64,000 bases of DNA from Streptomyces sp. NBC_00287 (GTDB taxonomy: Bacteria; Actinomycetota; Actinomycetes; Streptomycetales; Streptomycetaceae): positions 434,001 through 498,000 of the forward strand of contig NZ_CP108053.1 of the NCBI RefSeq assembly GCF_036173105.1, written 5' to 3'. The notes beneath the pieces are model-generated. The model searched no databases, was not told the DNA's origin, and was given only the letters and a program-made list of their open reading frames with translations. The stretch's first letter is position 1. Every line of letters begins with the position of its first letter. The translations under genes and the position numbers were made by a program. Of the stretch, positions 51,645 through 62,371 are shown piece after piece.

Positions 51645-52620
51645 CCAGGGCGTCACCCAACTCGGTCCGCCCGTACAGGACATAGTGCCCCTCGCGCCGT
51701 GAGCTCAGCAGGCCCGCCTCCCGCAGTACCGACAGATGGGCCGAGACCGTCGACACGGCGAGGCCGTGCCGGGCGGCGAGTTCGGTGGTCGAGGCGGGAG
51801 CGGTCAAACCCGTGAGGACCGCGGCACGCTGGTGGCCCAGGAGCCGGGCGAGTGCCTGCGGCGGGCTCGGCGGGCCTGGGTCGTGGAGGCTGCCCATTCC
51901 CCGGGCCGGGTAGATGACGGTCGGCTGCCAGGGCCGGGCGAAGCCGCTGACGACGTCCGGCCACACGAACACGCTCGGCATCAGCAACACGCCCCGCCCG
52001 TCGGCGCGTTGGGCGTCGGCGAGGTCGCCGTACATCCGCAGGGTGAGGGTGTGCCCGGCCCAGCCGATGCCGGGGTGCAGGCCGGTGAGCAGCGCGTCGA
52101 GTCCACCGTCCGCCGCCTGCCGGGAGCGGTGGGCGATATCGGCCTCCAGGACGGCCCGGTGGCGTGGCCAGTCCGGGGCCAGCAGCGCGTGCCAGGCCCG
52201 CTCCGTGAGGTCGGCGAGGCGCCGGACAGTGGCGGCGGGGTCGTCGAGCGCCGCGCGCCCCTGGGGTGACGCGGCCAGTCCGGGCGTACAGGCGAGGGAG
52301 CGGGCCATCTCGGCGCGGGCGAGGGCCGGGTCGGTGGCCCGCATCCGCGCCAGTTCGTCCTCGATGGCGGGGTACGGCTCGTCCGGCGGCGGGCCGAGGA
52401 AGTCGGGGGTGTAGCCGCCGGCGGGCGGGATGAACAGCCACAGCGGGGACAGGTCGAGTCCGGCGACGGTACGGCGGACTCGGCGCAGCCAGCCCCGGTG
52501 GTAGCCGTGCCGGGCGGGGCGCCGCAACAGCCGTAGCGCCTCGTGGGTTTGACACAGCGGTGAGATCGCGAACCGGCAGCGCGTCAGGTCGTCGGTGCCC
52601 AGGGCGAGGGTCAGGGGCAA
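51622..52620 (-). CDS. ArsR-family winged-helix regulator (DUF5937-like N-terminus)
   Basis: The product has 332 residues. The C-terminal 70 residues form a winged helix (STTELAARHGLAVSTVSAHL, SVLREAGLLSSRREGHYVLY). The N-terminal 250 residues (LTLALGTDDLTRCRFAISPL) match the DUF5937-type domain found in such Streptomyces regulators. The TTG start at 52620 has GGAGG five bases upstream. It is divergent from the MFS gene at 52695 and probably regulates it. Confidence 0.85.
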   Translation of the reverse strand: MPLTLALGTDDLTRCRFAISPLCQTHEALRLLRRPARHGYHRGWLRRVRRTVAGLDLSPLWLFIPPAGGYTPDFLGPPPDEPYPAIEDELARMRATDPALARAEMARSLACTPGLAASPQGRAALDDPAATVRRLADLTERAWHALLAPDWPRHRAVLEADIAHRSRQAADGGLDALLTGLHPGIGWAGHTLTLRMYGDLADAQRADGRGVLLMPSVFVWPDVVSGFARPWQPTVIYPARGMGSLHDPGPPSPPQALARLLGHQRAAVLTGLTAPASTTELAARHGLAVSTVSAHLSVLREAGLLSSRREGHYVLYGRTELGDALVRRPEAR

Positions 52621-52694
52621 GGCGGCCTCCGTCGGTGATTCGGCCTGGGACGAAAGAGTAGAGCCGCCTTCCCGGGCCCAGCACGCTGGCCCCG

Positions 52695-53900
52695 ATGACC
52701 GACTACCGCTCGGCAACCGCCGAGAACACCGCCCAAGGCCCCGCCTGGCGCCGAGGCGCCGTCGTCGCTGCGCTGATGCTCGCGGCGTTCACCTTCAACA
52801 CCACCGAGAACCTCCCCGTGGGCCTGCTCCCCCTCATGGCGGACGACCTCGGGGTCTCACTCCCGACGGTGGGCCTGCTGGTCACCGGCTACGCGCTCAC
52901 CGTCGTCGTGGTGTCCCTGCCCCTCGCCCACGCCACCCGCGCGATCCCCCGCCGCCACCTGCTGACCGTCCTGCTCGGCCTGCTCGCCGCGGCGAGCTGG
53001 GCCTCGACGCTCGGCATCGTCTCCTACGGCCCGCTGCTCGCGACACGCGCGACGACGGCGCTCGCACAGGCGCTGTACTGGTCGGTGATGGGCCCGGTCG
53101 CGGTCGGCCTGTACCCGCCCGAGCGGCGCGGGCGGGTCATCGGTCTGCTGTCGGTCGGGGGCTCGCTGGCCACGGTGCTCGGAGTGCCGGCCGGAACCTG
53201 GCTGGGCGCGCACGCCGGATGGCGGACCCCGTTCGCGGTGCTCGGCGCGCTCGCGCTGGTGTCGCTCGTCGCGGTCGCCGTCCTGTTGCCGACGTCCCGC
53301 CCGCAGGAGAGTCACTCGGCCTACGGTGTCGCCCCGGACCGGCGCCGCTTCCTGGTTGTCGTCGCCACCACCGCCCTGTCGGTGACGGGCGTGTTCACGG
53401 CGTTCACGTATGTCGTGACGTTCCTGAACGAGGTCAGCGGGTTCGAGGACGACGCGGTGAGCGCCGTACTGCTGGCGTTCGGGATGGCCGGCCTGGCGGG
53501 GGTCACGGTGACCGGTCCGCTCCTCGACCGGTTCCCGCGCGCCACGCTCGCCGTGCCGGTGACGACCCAGACCATCGCCCTGCTCGGCCTGTACGCGGGC
53601 GGGCACAGCAAGGTGGTGTGCGTCGCGCTGCTGATGCTGCTGGGGGCGTCGGTCGGGCCGGCGTTCATGGCCTCGCAGAGCCGGGTGCTCCATGTCGCCC
53701 CCGGCCGCACCGAATCGGCCCTCGCCGCCAACTCGGTCGCCTTCAACGCGGGCGTGGCCGTCGGCGCCCTCCTCGGCGGCGCCCTGTTCACGGCGGTCGG
53801 GGTGCGCGGAACGTTTCTCGTCGGGGGGCTGGTCACGGCCGGGGCGCTCGCGGTGCTCTCCTGGGAACAGCGGGAACAGCGGGCACAGGGACCGTCGTAA
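52695..53900 (+). CDS. MFS transporter (sugar/nucleoside-efflux-like)
   Basis: The product has 401 residues and twelve predicted helices. Typical features are FTFNTTENLPVGLLPLMADD, LGVSLPTVGLLVTGYALTVV, and motif-A-like HATRAIPRRHLL, as in the SotB/AraJ efflux group. It exports an unknown small molecule. The ATG lies 75 bp from the divergent ArsR start, with overlapping promoter space. It probably does not form an operon with the next gene, which starts after 44 bp. Confidence 0.88.
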   Translation: MTDYRSATAENTAQGPAWRRGAVVAALMLAAFTFNTTENLPVGLLPLMADDLGVSLPTVGLLVTGYALTVVVVSLPLAHATRAIPRRHLLTVLLGLLAAASWASTLGIVSYGPLLATRATTALAQALYWSVMGPVAVGLYPPERRGRVIGLLSVGGSLATVLGVPAGTWLGAHAGWRTPFAVLGALALVSLVAVAVLLPTSRPQESHSAYGVAPDRRRFLVVVATTALSVTGVFTAFTYVVTFLNEVSGFEDDAVSAVLLAFGMAGLAGVTVTGPLLDRFPRATLAVPVTTQTIALLGLYAGGHSKVVCVALLMLLGASVGPAFMASQSRVLHVAPGRTESALAANSVAFNAGVAVGALLGGALFTAVGVRGTFLVGGLVTAGALAVLSWEQREQRAQGPS

Positions 53901-53944
53901 ATCACCTGGCTCCTGCGCGCTTGCCGCGATTACCGTGTGCGCGC

Positions 53945-54814
53945 ATGGAAACGGACAACACGTGGGTCCACGCGCGGGAGCTGTTCCACGCGCTGGCGGA
54001 CCACGAAGGCCCCGGCGCGTTCACCGCGGTGGTGGAGCCGTGGCTGCGGCGGGCCGAAGCGGGGTACGTCGGGGTCCTCGGCGAGGGCGTCGGGATGCTG
54101 CCCCGCTCCTCGGGCGAGGACCTGGACGAGCGGTGCGGTGATCTGCTGTGGGAGCTGTACGCGCTCAGCCGTGTCAGTGACGTACTGCTGCTGTCGTTCC
54201 AGCCGCGCCCCGACCAGGGGCCCGACCCGCTCGACGGGTGGCCGTCGGTGACGCCGGCTCAGTACCGGGAGCTGTTCTCCCGGCTGGGCATGACGCCCTT
54301 CGAGGAGGCCGCCGTCTTCGATCCGTTCCTGCACGAGATCGTCGAGGTCGAGCAGGCCGAGGATCCCGACGAGCCGATCAGCGTCACCGAGGTCGTGTGG
54401 CCCAGGCTGCGGCACGGGGACGTCCTGTTCAGCCGGGCCGGGGTGCGGGTTCGCGCGGGTGTCCGGCACGCCGAACGCGGCGTGGCCGACCGCTCACCGC
54501 TGTACTGGACCTATCTGCGCCGCCATCGCCCGACCGTCGATCTGTCCCAGGGCTGGGGGCACAACTCGCAATGGCGCACGGACTTCCGGGTGGATGTGCG
54601 CACGCCGGAGGGCGACCACGTCAACGTGTGCGAACGCGGCGACATCGACGCCGTGAGCGAGGACAGCGTCGACGCGCTGCTCACCCACGCGGAGCGGCGT
54701 GAACTGCTGCGCCATCGCTGCCTGGTGCGCATGCCCGACAACGCCGCCGCGCTGGCGGACATGGCAGAGCGCTGGCCGGAGTACCACTTCCCCTTCGAGT
54801 GGCGGCTGCCCTGA
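53945..54814 (+). CDS. Conserved-looking hypothetical protein (289 aa)
   Basis: I do not recognise this gene. The 289-residue product is soluble and acidic. It starts METDNTWVHARELFHALADH and has a central FHEIVEVEQAEDPDEP-like acidic region (LHEIVEVEQAEDPDEPISVT) and a conserved-looking TDFRVDVRTPEGDHVNVC. The last residues are YHFPFEWRLP. No signal peptide or membrane segment is visible. It lies between an MFS gene and hemC on the same strand and may share a transcript with hemC. Confidence 0.7.
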   Translation: METDNTWVHARELFHALADHEGPGAFTAVVEPWLRRAEAGYVGVLGEGVGMLPRSSGEDLDERCGDLLWELYALSRVSDVLLLSFQPRPDQGPDPLDGWPSVTPAQYRELFSRLGMTPFEEAAVFDPFLHEIVEVEQAEDPDEPISVTEVVWPRLRHGDVLFSRAGVRVRAGVRHAERGVADRSPLYWTYLRRHRPTVDLSQGWGHNSQWRTDFRVDVRTPEGDHVNVCERGDIDAVSEDSVDALLTHAERRELLRHRCLVRMPDNAAALADMAERWPEYHFPFEWRLP

Positions 54815-54872
54815 GTGACGGAATCGAGCGGTATGGCACGGTCCCTGTGATCCGAAGGTCTATCGTGTCGGC

Positions 54873-55808
54873 ATGTCCGTCCCCGAACTGATCCGTATCG
54901 TCTCCCGCGACTCGCCCATGGCGCTCGCCCAAGTGGAGCGCGTCCGTGCCGAGTTGACTGCCCTGCATCCCGGGGTGCGGACCGAGGTCGTGCCGGTGAA
55001 GACGACCGGTGACAAGTGGCTGGGAGACCTGTCGAAGGTCGAGGGCAAGGGGGCATTCACCAAGGAGGTGGACGCCGCCCTGCTGGCCGGTGAGGCCGAT
55101 CTGGCGGTGCACTGCGTCAAGGACGTGCCCGCCGACCGGCCGCTTCCGGCGGGCACCGTCTTCGCCGCCTTCCTCAAGCGGGACGACATCCGCGACGCCC
55201 TGATCCACCCGGGCGGCCTCACCCTGGACGAGCTGCCGGACGGCACCCGGATCGGCACCTCGTCGGTGCGCCGGATCGCCCAACTCGCCGCCACCCACCC
55301 GCATCTGGAGTGCGTGCCCTTCCGCGGCAACGCCAACCGGCGGCTGGCGAAGCTGCAGGCCGGCGAGGCGGACGCGCTGCTGCTCGCGGTGTCCGGCCTG
55401 GAGCGGATCGACCGGTGTGACGTGATCAGCGAGGTCCTCTCCCCCGAGACGATGATGCCGCCGATCGGCGCGGGCATCCTCGCCCTGCAGTGCCGGGAGG
55501 ACGACGACGAGCTCATCGACGCCGTCAGCGGCCTCGGTGATCCGGACACCCATCGGGAGGCCACCGCCGAGCGGATGTTCCTGCATGTGCTCCAGGGGCA
55601 CTGCAACAGCCCGATCGCGGGGTACGCGCGTGTGGACCACGGCGGGGAACTGTCCCTGCGGGCCTGCGTGTTCACCCCGGACGGCAAGACCCGGCTGAAC
55701 GCTCACGAGTGGGCCGGCCGACTGGATCCGGCCACCCTCGGCACCTCGGTCGCCGTGGCACTGCTGCGGCAGGGCGCCCGCGAGATCATCGACGGCATCC
55801 CGCACTGA
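54873..55808 (+). CDS. hemC: Hydroxymethylbilane synthase-like protein (second-type HemC)
   Basis: The product has 311 residues, the family's length. The motifs are [45 protein letters not shown] and [12 protein letters not shown]. The cofactor cysteine is Cys244 in [13 protein letters not shown] (usually GGC). It polymerises four porphobilinogen units to hydroxymethylbilane in haem biosynthesis. The gene stands alone, away from any other hem gene, and its N-terminus differs from the common actinobacterial HemC (RLGTRxSxLA). It may be a paralogue for a special tetrapyrrole or a backup enzyme. Confidence 0.9.
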   Translation: MSVPELIRIVSRDSPMALAQVERVRAELTALHPGVRTEVVPVKTTGDKWLGDLSKVEGKGAFTKEVDAALLAGEADLAVHCVKDVPADRPLPAGTVFAAFLKRDDIRDALIHPGGLTLDELPDGTRIGTSSVRRIAQLAATHPHLECVPFRGNANRRLAKLQAGEADALLLAVSGLERIDRCDVISEVLSPETMMPPIGAGILALQCREDDDELIDAVSGLGDPDTHREATAERMFLHVLQGHCNSPIAGYARVDHGGELSLRACVFTPDGKTRLNAHEWAGRLDPATLGTSVAVALLRQGAREIIDGIPH

Positions 55809-55817
55809 GAGCCGGTG

Positions 55818-56333
55818 TCAGGCGGTGCCCTCTTCGGCCTGGTCGCGCAGGAAATTGCTGACCTGGTGGGCGATGCACTCCCGCCCCGCACCGGTGTGGG
55901 CCGAACCCTCGCTCAGGCCGATGCCGCCCGCCCAGAGCCGGCGTTCGGTCCACTCCTCGTCGACCCGCAGCTGGATCTGGACGTCGACCTGGGTCAGGCT
56001 CGCCTCGGGACCGGCCGCGTACAGCACGGCGGTGGCCCGGCGCAGCGGGTAGACGTCGAAGCCCTCGATGAACTGGGAGTTGCGCCAGTCGATGAAGGCG
56101 CTCTCCCCGTCCGGGCCGATCCGCACATCGATCTGGCCGTCCTCCAGATGAATGCCGTAGTGCCGCTCACCGCGGTTCTCGACCGTCACGCGCAGGCTGA
56201 AGTACGTCAGCCCCTCGGCGGCGTCGTCACGTCCGCGCGGAGGCTCGGTCTGCTCCAGACGGTGGACGCGGACGCGCAGACCGGCATGCTCGTCGTACTC
56301 CTGCCAGTCCCCGACCACGTTCGGCTCGCACAC
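55818..56333 (-). CDS. Hypothetical protein (171 aa, beta-rich)
   Basis: The 171-residue product is not recognised. It alternates beta-like stretches (LTYFSLRVTVENRGERHYGI, DGQIDVRIGPDGESAFIDWR) and resembles an immunoglobulin-like fold. No signal or membrane segment is visible. GTG start with GAGGTG upstream. A TTGACA/TAGGAA promoter with a palindrome in the spacer lies at 56363-56392, so the gene is probably tightly repressed. It converges with hemC. Confidence 0.7.
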   Translation of the reverse strand: MCEPNVVGDWQEYDEHAGLRVRVHRLEQTEPPRGRDDAAEGLTYFSLRVTVENRGERHYGIHLEDGQIDVRIGPDGESAFIDWRNSQFIEGFDVYPLRRATAVLYAAGPEASLTQVDVQIQLRVDEEWTERRLWAGGIGLSEGSAHTGAGRECIAHQVSNFLRDQAEEGTA

Positions 56334-56362
56334 ACTGCACCTCTTCGACCTCAGAGAGCTGC

Positions 56363-56423
56363 TTCCTATCTGTGCGCTCAGCGCACTGTCAAATGAGCGG
56401 AATGCGCTGTGGCCAGCGCATTC
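56363..56423 (-). promoter_or_regulatory. Promoter with operator palindromes upstream of the 171-aa gene
   Basis: On the minus strand TTGACA (56392-56387) and TAGGAA (56368-56363) are spaced 18 bp. The spacer contains the palindrome GTGCGC-TGA-GCGCAC (56386-56372). A second palindrome GAATGCGCTG-TGGC-CAGCGCATTC (56400-56423; given as two arms of ten) lies just upstream. Both share the half-site TGCGCT, as expected for a repressor with two operators. Confidence 0.65.
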
Positions 56424-56763
56424 ACCCCCTTTGATCGCTGATCAAGCGCTGCCCAGGCACTATCGGTCACCCGGCCCGGCGGGCGGGTGGGCGAGCGTGC
56501 CGCACATCACGTCCGCCGTCTTGATCAGTGGGCACCCTCACGCACCGAATTCGGTCGATTTCAGAATGTGCACCATATTCGGGGATATCGGGGCAATTGT
56601 TTTGGGGTCCGGATGGCTGGGAATTCTTTCTGCAGTGCTTCGGACAGGAGGCACGTCCGTGGGAGTCCGGCCGCCGGTGCCCCGGATGTCCCTCCGCGAG
56701 CGTCGAGGCCGCGTCTCCCACGGTGTCTGTCCCCAACAGCACCTGCTGAGGGAGGCGCGCTTC
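56424..56763. other. Intergenic stretch upstream of the SigB-family gene
   Basis: These 340 bp have no supported gene. Unusually AT-rich DNA lies at 56560-56630. A GTTTTGG box followed after about 16 bases by GGGAAT (near 56598-56623) weakly resembles a SigB-type promoter (GTTT, then GGGTA). The sequence TGCTGAGGGAGGCGCG just before the ATG holds the ribosome site. Confidence 0.4.
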
Positions 56764-57555
56764 ATGCCTGTCACCGGCAGAACGAAGCAGCACCCGCACG
56801 ACGACGCCCCCGACACCGCCGCCGATTTCGAACGGCTCGCGCGGCTGCCCGCAGGGCCCGAGCGCAAGGCGCTCCGCGACTCACTGGTCCAGGCCTGGCT
56901 GCCCATGGCGGAGCGCATCGCGGTCCGCTTCAAAGGCCGCGGCGAGGCCCTGGAAGACCTCTATCAGGTGGCCGCGCTCGGCCTGGTCAAGGCCGTCGAC
57001 CACTACGACCCGGCCCGCGGCTGCGCCTTCGAGGCGTACGCGGTGCCGACCGTCACCGGCGAGATCAAGCGGCATTTCCGCGACCACATGTGGACCCTGC
57101 ATGTGCCACGCCGGGTGCAGGACCTGCGCAACCGGGTGCGGCAGGCGACCAAGGAGCTGTCGCAGACGACCCCGGGCCGCGCCCCCACCGTGGCCGAGAT
57201 CGCCGACCGCACCGAGCTGAGCGAGTCCGAGGTGCGCGCCGGCATGGAGGCCCTGGACTGCTTCTCCGCGCTGTCGCTGGAGGCGGAGATGCCCGGCACC
57301 GACGGGTACGCCCTCGGCGACTCGCTGGGCGGGCCCGATCCGGGCTTCGACATCGTCGTCGACCGGGTGGCCGTACGACCCTGTCTGGAGAAACTGCCCG
57401 AGCGTGAACGCACCATCCTCTATCTGCGGTTCTTCCGAGGCATGACCCAAAGCTGCATCGCCCAGCAGCTGGGAATCTCCCAGATGCATGTCTCCCGGCT
57501 GCTCAACGGCTGCTTCGCACAACTGCGGGACGAACTGATGGCCCAGGCCCGCTAG
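56764..57555 (+). CDS. SigB/SigF/SigG-family RNA polymerase sigma factor
   Basis: The product has 263 residues. Region 2 is visible as LYQVAALGLVKAVDHYDPAR, FEAYAVPTVTGEIKRHFRDH and MWTLHVPRRVQDL. Region 3 has PTVAEIADRTELSESEVRAG, and region 4 ends RTILYLRFFRGMTQSCIAQQ and LGISQMHVSRLLNG. This is a stress- and differentiation-type sigma factor of the SigB group. No anti-sigma gene is adjacent; the multidomain HATPase-phosphatase at 42906 could act in the same network. The stop codon TAG lies in the CTAG at the left end of a MITE-like element. ATG at 56764 has GGGAGG upstream. Confidence 0.93.
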   Translation: MPVTGRTKQHPHDDAPDTAADFERLARLPAGPERKALRDSLVQAWLPMAERIAVRFKGRGEALEDLYQVAALGLVKAVDHYDPARGCAFEAYAVPTVTGEIKRHFRDHMWTLHVPRRVQDLRNRVRQATKELSQTTPGRAPTVAEIADRTELSESEVRAGMEALDCFSALSLEAEMPGTDGYALGDSLGGPDPGFDIVVDRVAVRPCLEKLPERERTILYLRFFRGMTQSCIAQQLGISQMHVSRLLNGCFAQLRDELMAQAR

Positions 57556-57740
57556 GGCCTGTCCGGCGGATCAGGCCGGCTGCGAGAACGGTGCATGTCA
57601 GCGGGCCCGAGCGGGGTCTGGTGCGTGCAGCTGCAAGGCGGAGGAGGGAGTCGACGCGGAGCGTCGGCGACTGACGACAACGCCGCAGATGCGCGTGCCA
57701 GACCCCGCGACGCCGGCATGATCCGCCGGTCAGGCCCTAG
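57552..57740. mobile_element. MITE-like element with CTAG flanks between sigma and ANTAR genes
   Basis: Terminal inverted repeats at 57556-57573 and 57719-57736 (18 bp, one mismatch, beginning GGCCTGTCCGG) are flanked on both sides by CTAG (57552-57555 and 57737-57740), a probable target duplication. The interior is non-coding and has further inverted pairs: GCGGGGTCTGG (57611-57621) with its complement at 57698-57708, and a GTCGACGC/GCGTCGGC stem near 57650. Total length about 181 bp plus CTAG. No transposase; it would be mobilised in trans. Confidence 0.8.
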
Positions 57741-58075
57741 GGCCCCTCCTCCGGCACCCCCGGGATCTGTGTCGGGCCGTAGCGGTCGAGGGCGTCCTCC
57801 AGCTCGGCGCGGATCTCCGGGGGCATTTCTCCGTCGCGGCCCCAGATCAGGATCAGGTCCGCGACGTGGCGGAGCTTGATGTTGGTGTGCTGGGAGACGT
57901 CCTTCAGCACCGCCCAGCCCTGGGCCGGGGAGACCCTGCCCAGGGCCACGATCATCCCGATCGCCTGGTCCACGACGGCGTGCGAGGCGACAGCCTCCTT
58001 GAGCTGCTCGACCTCCTCCTGGAGCTCGGAGATACGGCCGGTCTCGTCGGCAGGCTCCTGGGGTACGCGGGTCAC
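57737..58075 (-). CDS. ANTAR-domain protein
   Basis: The product has 112 residues. A short coiled coil (ISELQEEVEQLKEAVASHAV) precedes the ANTAR domain (VDQAIGMIVALGRVSPAQGW, AVLKDVSQHTNIKLRHVADL). ANTAR domains bind paired hairpins in leader RNA and prevent transcription termination. GTG start at 58075. The TAG stop lies in the CTAG at the right end of the MITE. It is divergent from the VOC gene. Confidence 0.9.
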   Translation of the reverse strand: MTRVPQEPADETGRISELQEEVEQLKEAVASHAVVDQAIGMIVALGRVSPAQGWAVLKDVSQHTNIKLRHVADLILIWGRDGEMPPEIRAELEDALDRYGPTQIPGVPEEGP

Positions 58076-58245
58076 GCATCCATCCTCGTCACTCGGGCGG
58101 CGGTATGCCACCGGGTGGAGGGTGGAATCATCATTGTTTCGGCGCGGCGGCCGGGGTACTCGGCAGGCGCCGTCAGAGGTATCGGCCGGACACTGGGAAG
58201 AGACGCCGGTGGCCGCCGGCCCGGCGAGACCAGGACGCGACAGCC

Positions 58246-59039
58246 ATGAACCACGACACAAAGCTCCCCACGCGGGACGTCGTCTCCACGCACTCCGTGT
58301 TCGGCGCACCCTGCTGGGTGAGCCTGACCAGCCGGGATCTGGAGACCACCGAAGAGTTCTACAGTGCCCTGTTCGGCTGGCGCTGGCGCACCGGCAGGCT
58401 CGGCGAGCGCTTCCGGATCGCCCTGGCCGACGGCGTGCCCGTCGCCGGGATCGCCGCCGTCGCGACGATGTGGCAGATGGCCGTCGCGTGGACGCCGTAC
58501 TTCGCCGTGCCGAGCGCGGACGAGGCCGTGGCGAGGGTGCAGGAGCGCGGCGGTACGGCCGCGGTCGGGCCGATCTCCTTCCCACCCGGGCGGGCGGCGC
58601 TGCTGGCCGACCGGGACGGCGCGACCTTCGGCATCTGGGAGGGCGAGCTCGTCGGCGACTGGGAGACCTGGCGCCGCTCCACCCCGGCCTTCATCCGCCT
58701 GCACACCCGCGACGCCTTCGACGCCGCCATCTTCTACGGCGAGGTCCTGGACTGGGCCTCGGAGCGCCCCGGCTGCTGCGAGGTGCACTACGAGGGCGGC
58801 GAGGTCGTGCTGCGCAGCGGCGGCGACGTGGTGGCGCGGATCGTGTCGGGGGCGCTCGGTGCCGCCCCCGACCCCACCATCCGGCCGCACTGGCAGGTCC
58901 ACTTCGCGGTCCCGGACGTGGCGGCCTGCGCCCGGATCGCGGAACAGCACGGCGGCAGCGTCCTGTTGAAGACCGACAACGAGGCCGTGCTGCGGGATTC
59001 CGACGGCGCCCAGTTCACGGTGACGTCGCGCCGGGAGCG

Positions 59040-59043
<4 letters not shown>
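58246..59043 (+). CDS. Two-domain VOC (glyoxalase-like) protein
   Basis: The product has 265 residues and two tandem VOC domains. The first is CWVSLTSRDLETTEEFYSAL and FGWRWRTGRL, and the second begins FIRLHTRDAFDAAIFYGEVL and DWASERPG. Typical enzymes of this superfamily are glyoxalases, extradiol dioxygenases and resistance proteins; the substrate is unknown. Its stop TAG overlaps the TAG of the convergent glgX gene in CTAG (59040-59043). Confidence 0.85.
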
Positions 59044-61180
<2,137 letters not shown>

Positions 61181-61184
<4 letters not shown>

Positions 61185-61693
61185 CGCGCCTCCTCCAGCA
61201 CCCGGTCCGGGGTGCTCGCCGGGCCGGCCAGCGCGGCGGCCGGGACCTCGCGGGGCACCTGAAGGACCTCGCGCAGGCTGGGCGCCGGGGCCGTCGGGAC
61301 CAGCGGGACGCGCTCGCCGGCGCGAGCCCGCTGCGAGAACCAGATGACCTTGCTGCCGGTGTCCGTGGCGCAGCACCCCCAGCCGTCGCTGATCGCGGCG
61401 ATCTGCTCGAGGCAGCCGCGCAGATCCTGGTCCGGGCGCAGATCACGGTCGTTGTCCCCGATGGCCGTGATGAGGTGCTGGCCGTTCCACCACATCTCGA
61501 TCGACGTGTTCTTGTCCGTCGCGTGCTCATCGATGGCGGTCAGCAGCAGTTCGGCACCGCCGCACACGGGCTCCACGAGGTTCTCCAGGTCCCAGAACCG
61601 GAGGTGAGCGGCCAGGATGCGCCTGACCTGTCCGACCCGTTCCGGGCTGACTTCCACGTCGAGGTGGTAGTAGCAGGGCACTGCGGTCTTCAT
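61181..61693 (-). CDS. HATPase-like regulatory protein coupled to glgX
   Basis: The product has 170 residues. It resembles small RsbW-like ATP-binding proteins found in Streptomyces glycogen loci (VEPVCGGAELLLTAIDEHAT, IEMWWNGQHLITAIGDND, GWGCCATDTGSKVIWFS). The G-box spacing is short, so ATP binding is uncertain. It is translationally coupled to glgX, so it may control that enzyme or a sigma factor. ATG at 61693. The C-terminal 40 residues are proline- and alanine-rich. Confidence 0.8.
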
Positions 61694-61997
61694 CTCGTTG
61701 GCTCCTCACCGGCGAGGCTCGGCACTTCCCCGTCCCCGCGGGACGGGCCCCGAACGCGAAGCGTGAGCGTTGATCGCTTCTGAGTCACCTCAAGGGTGGG
61801 AGTGCTACGCCATTCGTGCAACACGAGGAGTCAACCGGGGGATCATCCGGGATAGTTGAAGCTCTAACAAGACGCTGAGTCGTCACACGTGCACCATGAG
61901 TGAAGACCTCCATGCCCGTAAGGCATCCGTGTGTGCGCGCACGACCACCCCCGACCGTGTGGTGACGTGCCATGAAACCCGAGAGGTGAACGGCGTC
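61694..61997. other. Divergent promoter region between the glgX operon and DUF5133
   Basis: These 304 bp hold the promoters of both directions. A TTGACT box on the minus strand near 61831-61836 could be a -35 element for the HATPase-glgX operon. GAGAGGTGA just before 61998 is the ribosome site of the rightward gene. No gene was found. Confidence 0.45.
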
Positions 61998-62297
61998 ATG
62001 TTGCTACCGGCCAAAGCCGAAGTCGCCCGCCAGCTTGGGCGCTATCGGGCCTGGGAACGCGTCATGCTCGCGTCCCCGAACGACCAGGCCGTGCGGGCCA
62101 CTTTCGAGGACTCGGGCTACACGCTGTGCGTGCTGATGGGCAAGCGCTGCGCGCGCGAGGCCGCGGACGCGGCCGAGCGCTATCTGCGCACCAACCTCGG
62201 CACCTACCTGCGCGAGCAGAACGAACGCCCCCGTCCGGGCGGCGCCAAGAGACGGGGTCCACCGACCGCCAAGCGGCGTTCCCGGGCCGGCAGGTAG
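61998..62297 (+). CDS. DUF5133-like small protein
   Basis: The product has 99 residues: MLLPAKAEVARQLGRYRAWE, then ATFEDSGYTLCVLMGKRCAR and EAADAAERYLRTNL. This is the pattern of Streptomyces DUF5133 proteins, small helical proteins of unknown function. The C-terminus is strongly basic (RPGGAKRRGPPTAKRRSRAG), so it could bind nucleic acid or polyphosphate. The ATG at 61998 has GAGAGGTGA eight bases upstream. It lies 74 bp upstream of glgE, probably in the same transcript. Confidence 0.82.
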   Translation: MLLPAKAEVARQLGRYRAWERVMLASPNDQAVRATFEDSGYTLCVLMGKRCAREAADAAERYLRTNLGTYLREQNERPRPGGAKRRGPPTAKRRSRAGR

Positions 62298-62371
62298 ACC
62301 CTTCCGGCGCAGCTTGAATCCCCGGCCGGGCCCTTGAGGGGCCCGGCCATGAGCACGGCGGAGGCGAGACC

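Noticed and set aside
56598..56623. A SigB-type promoter for autoregulation of the sigma gene.
   Set aside because: The -10 part GGGAAT departs from GGGTA and the spacing is at the limit; too weak to list as a promoter.
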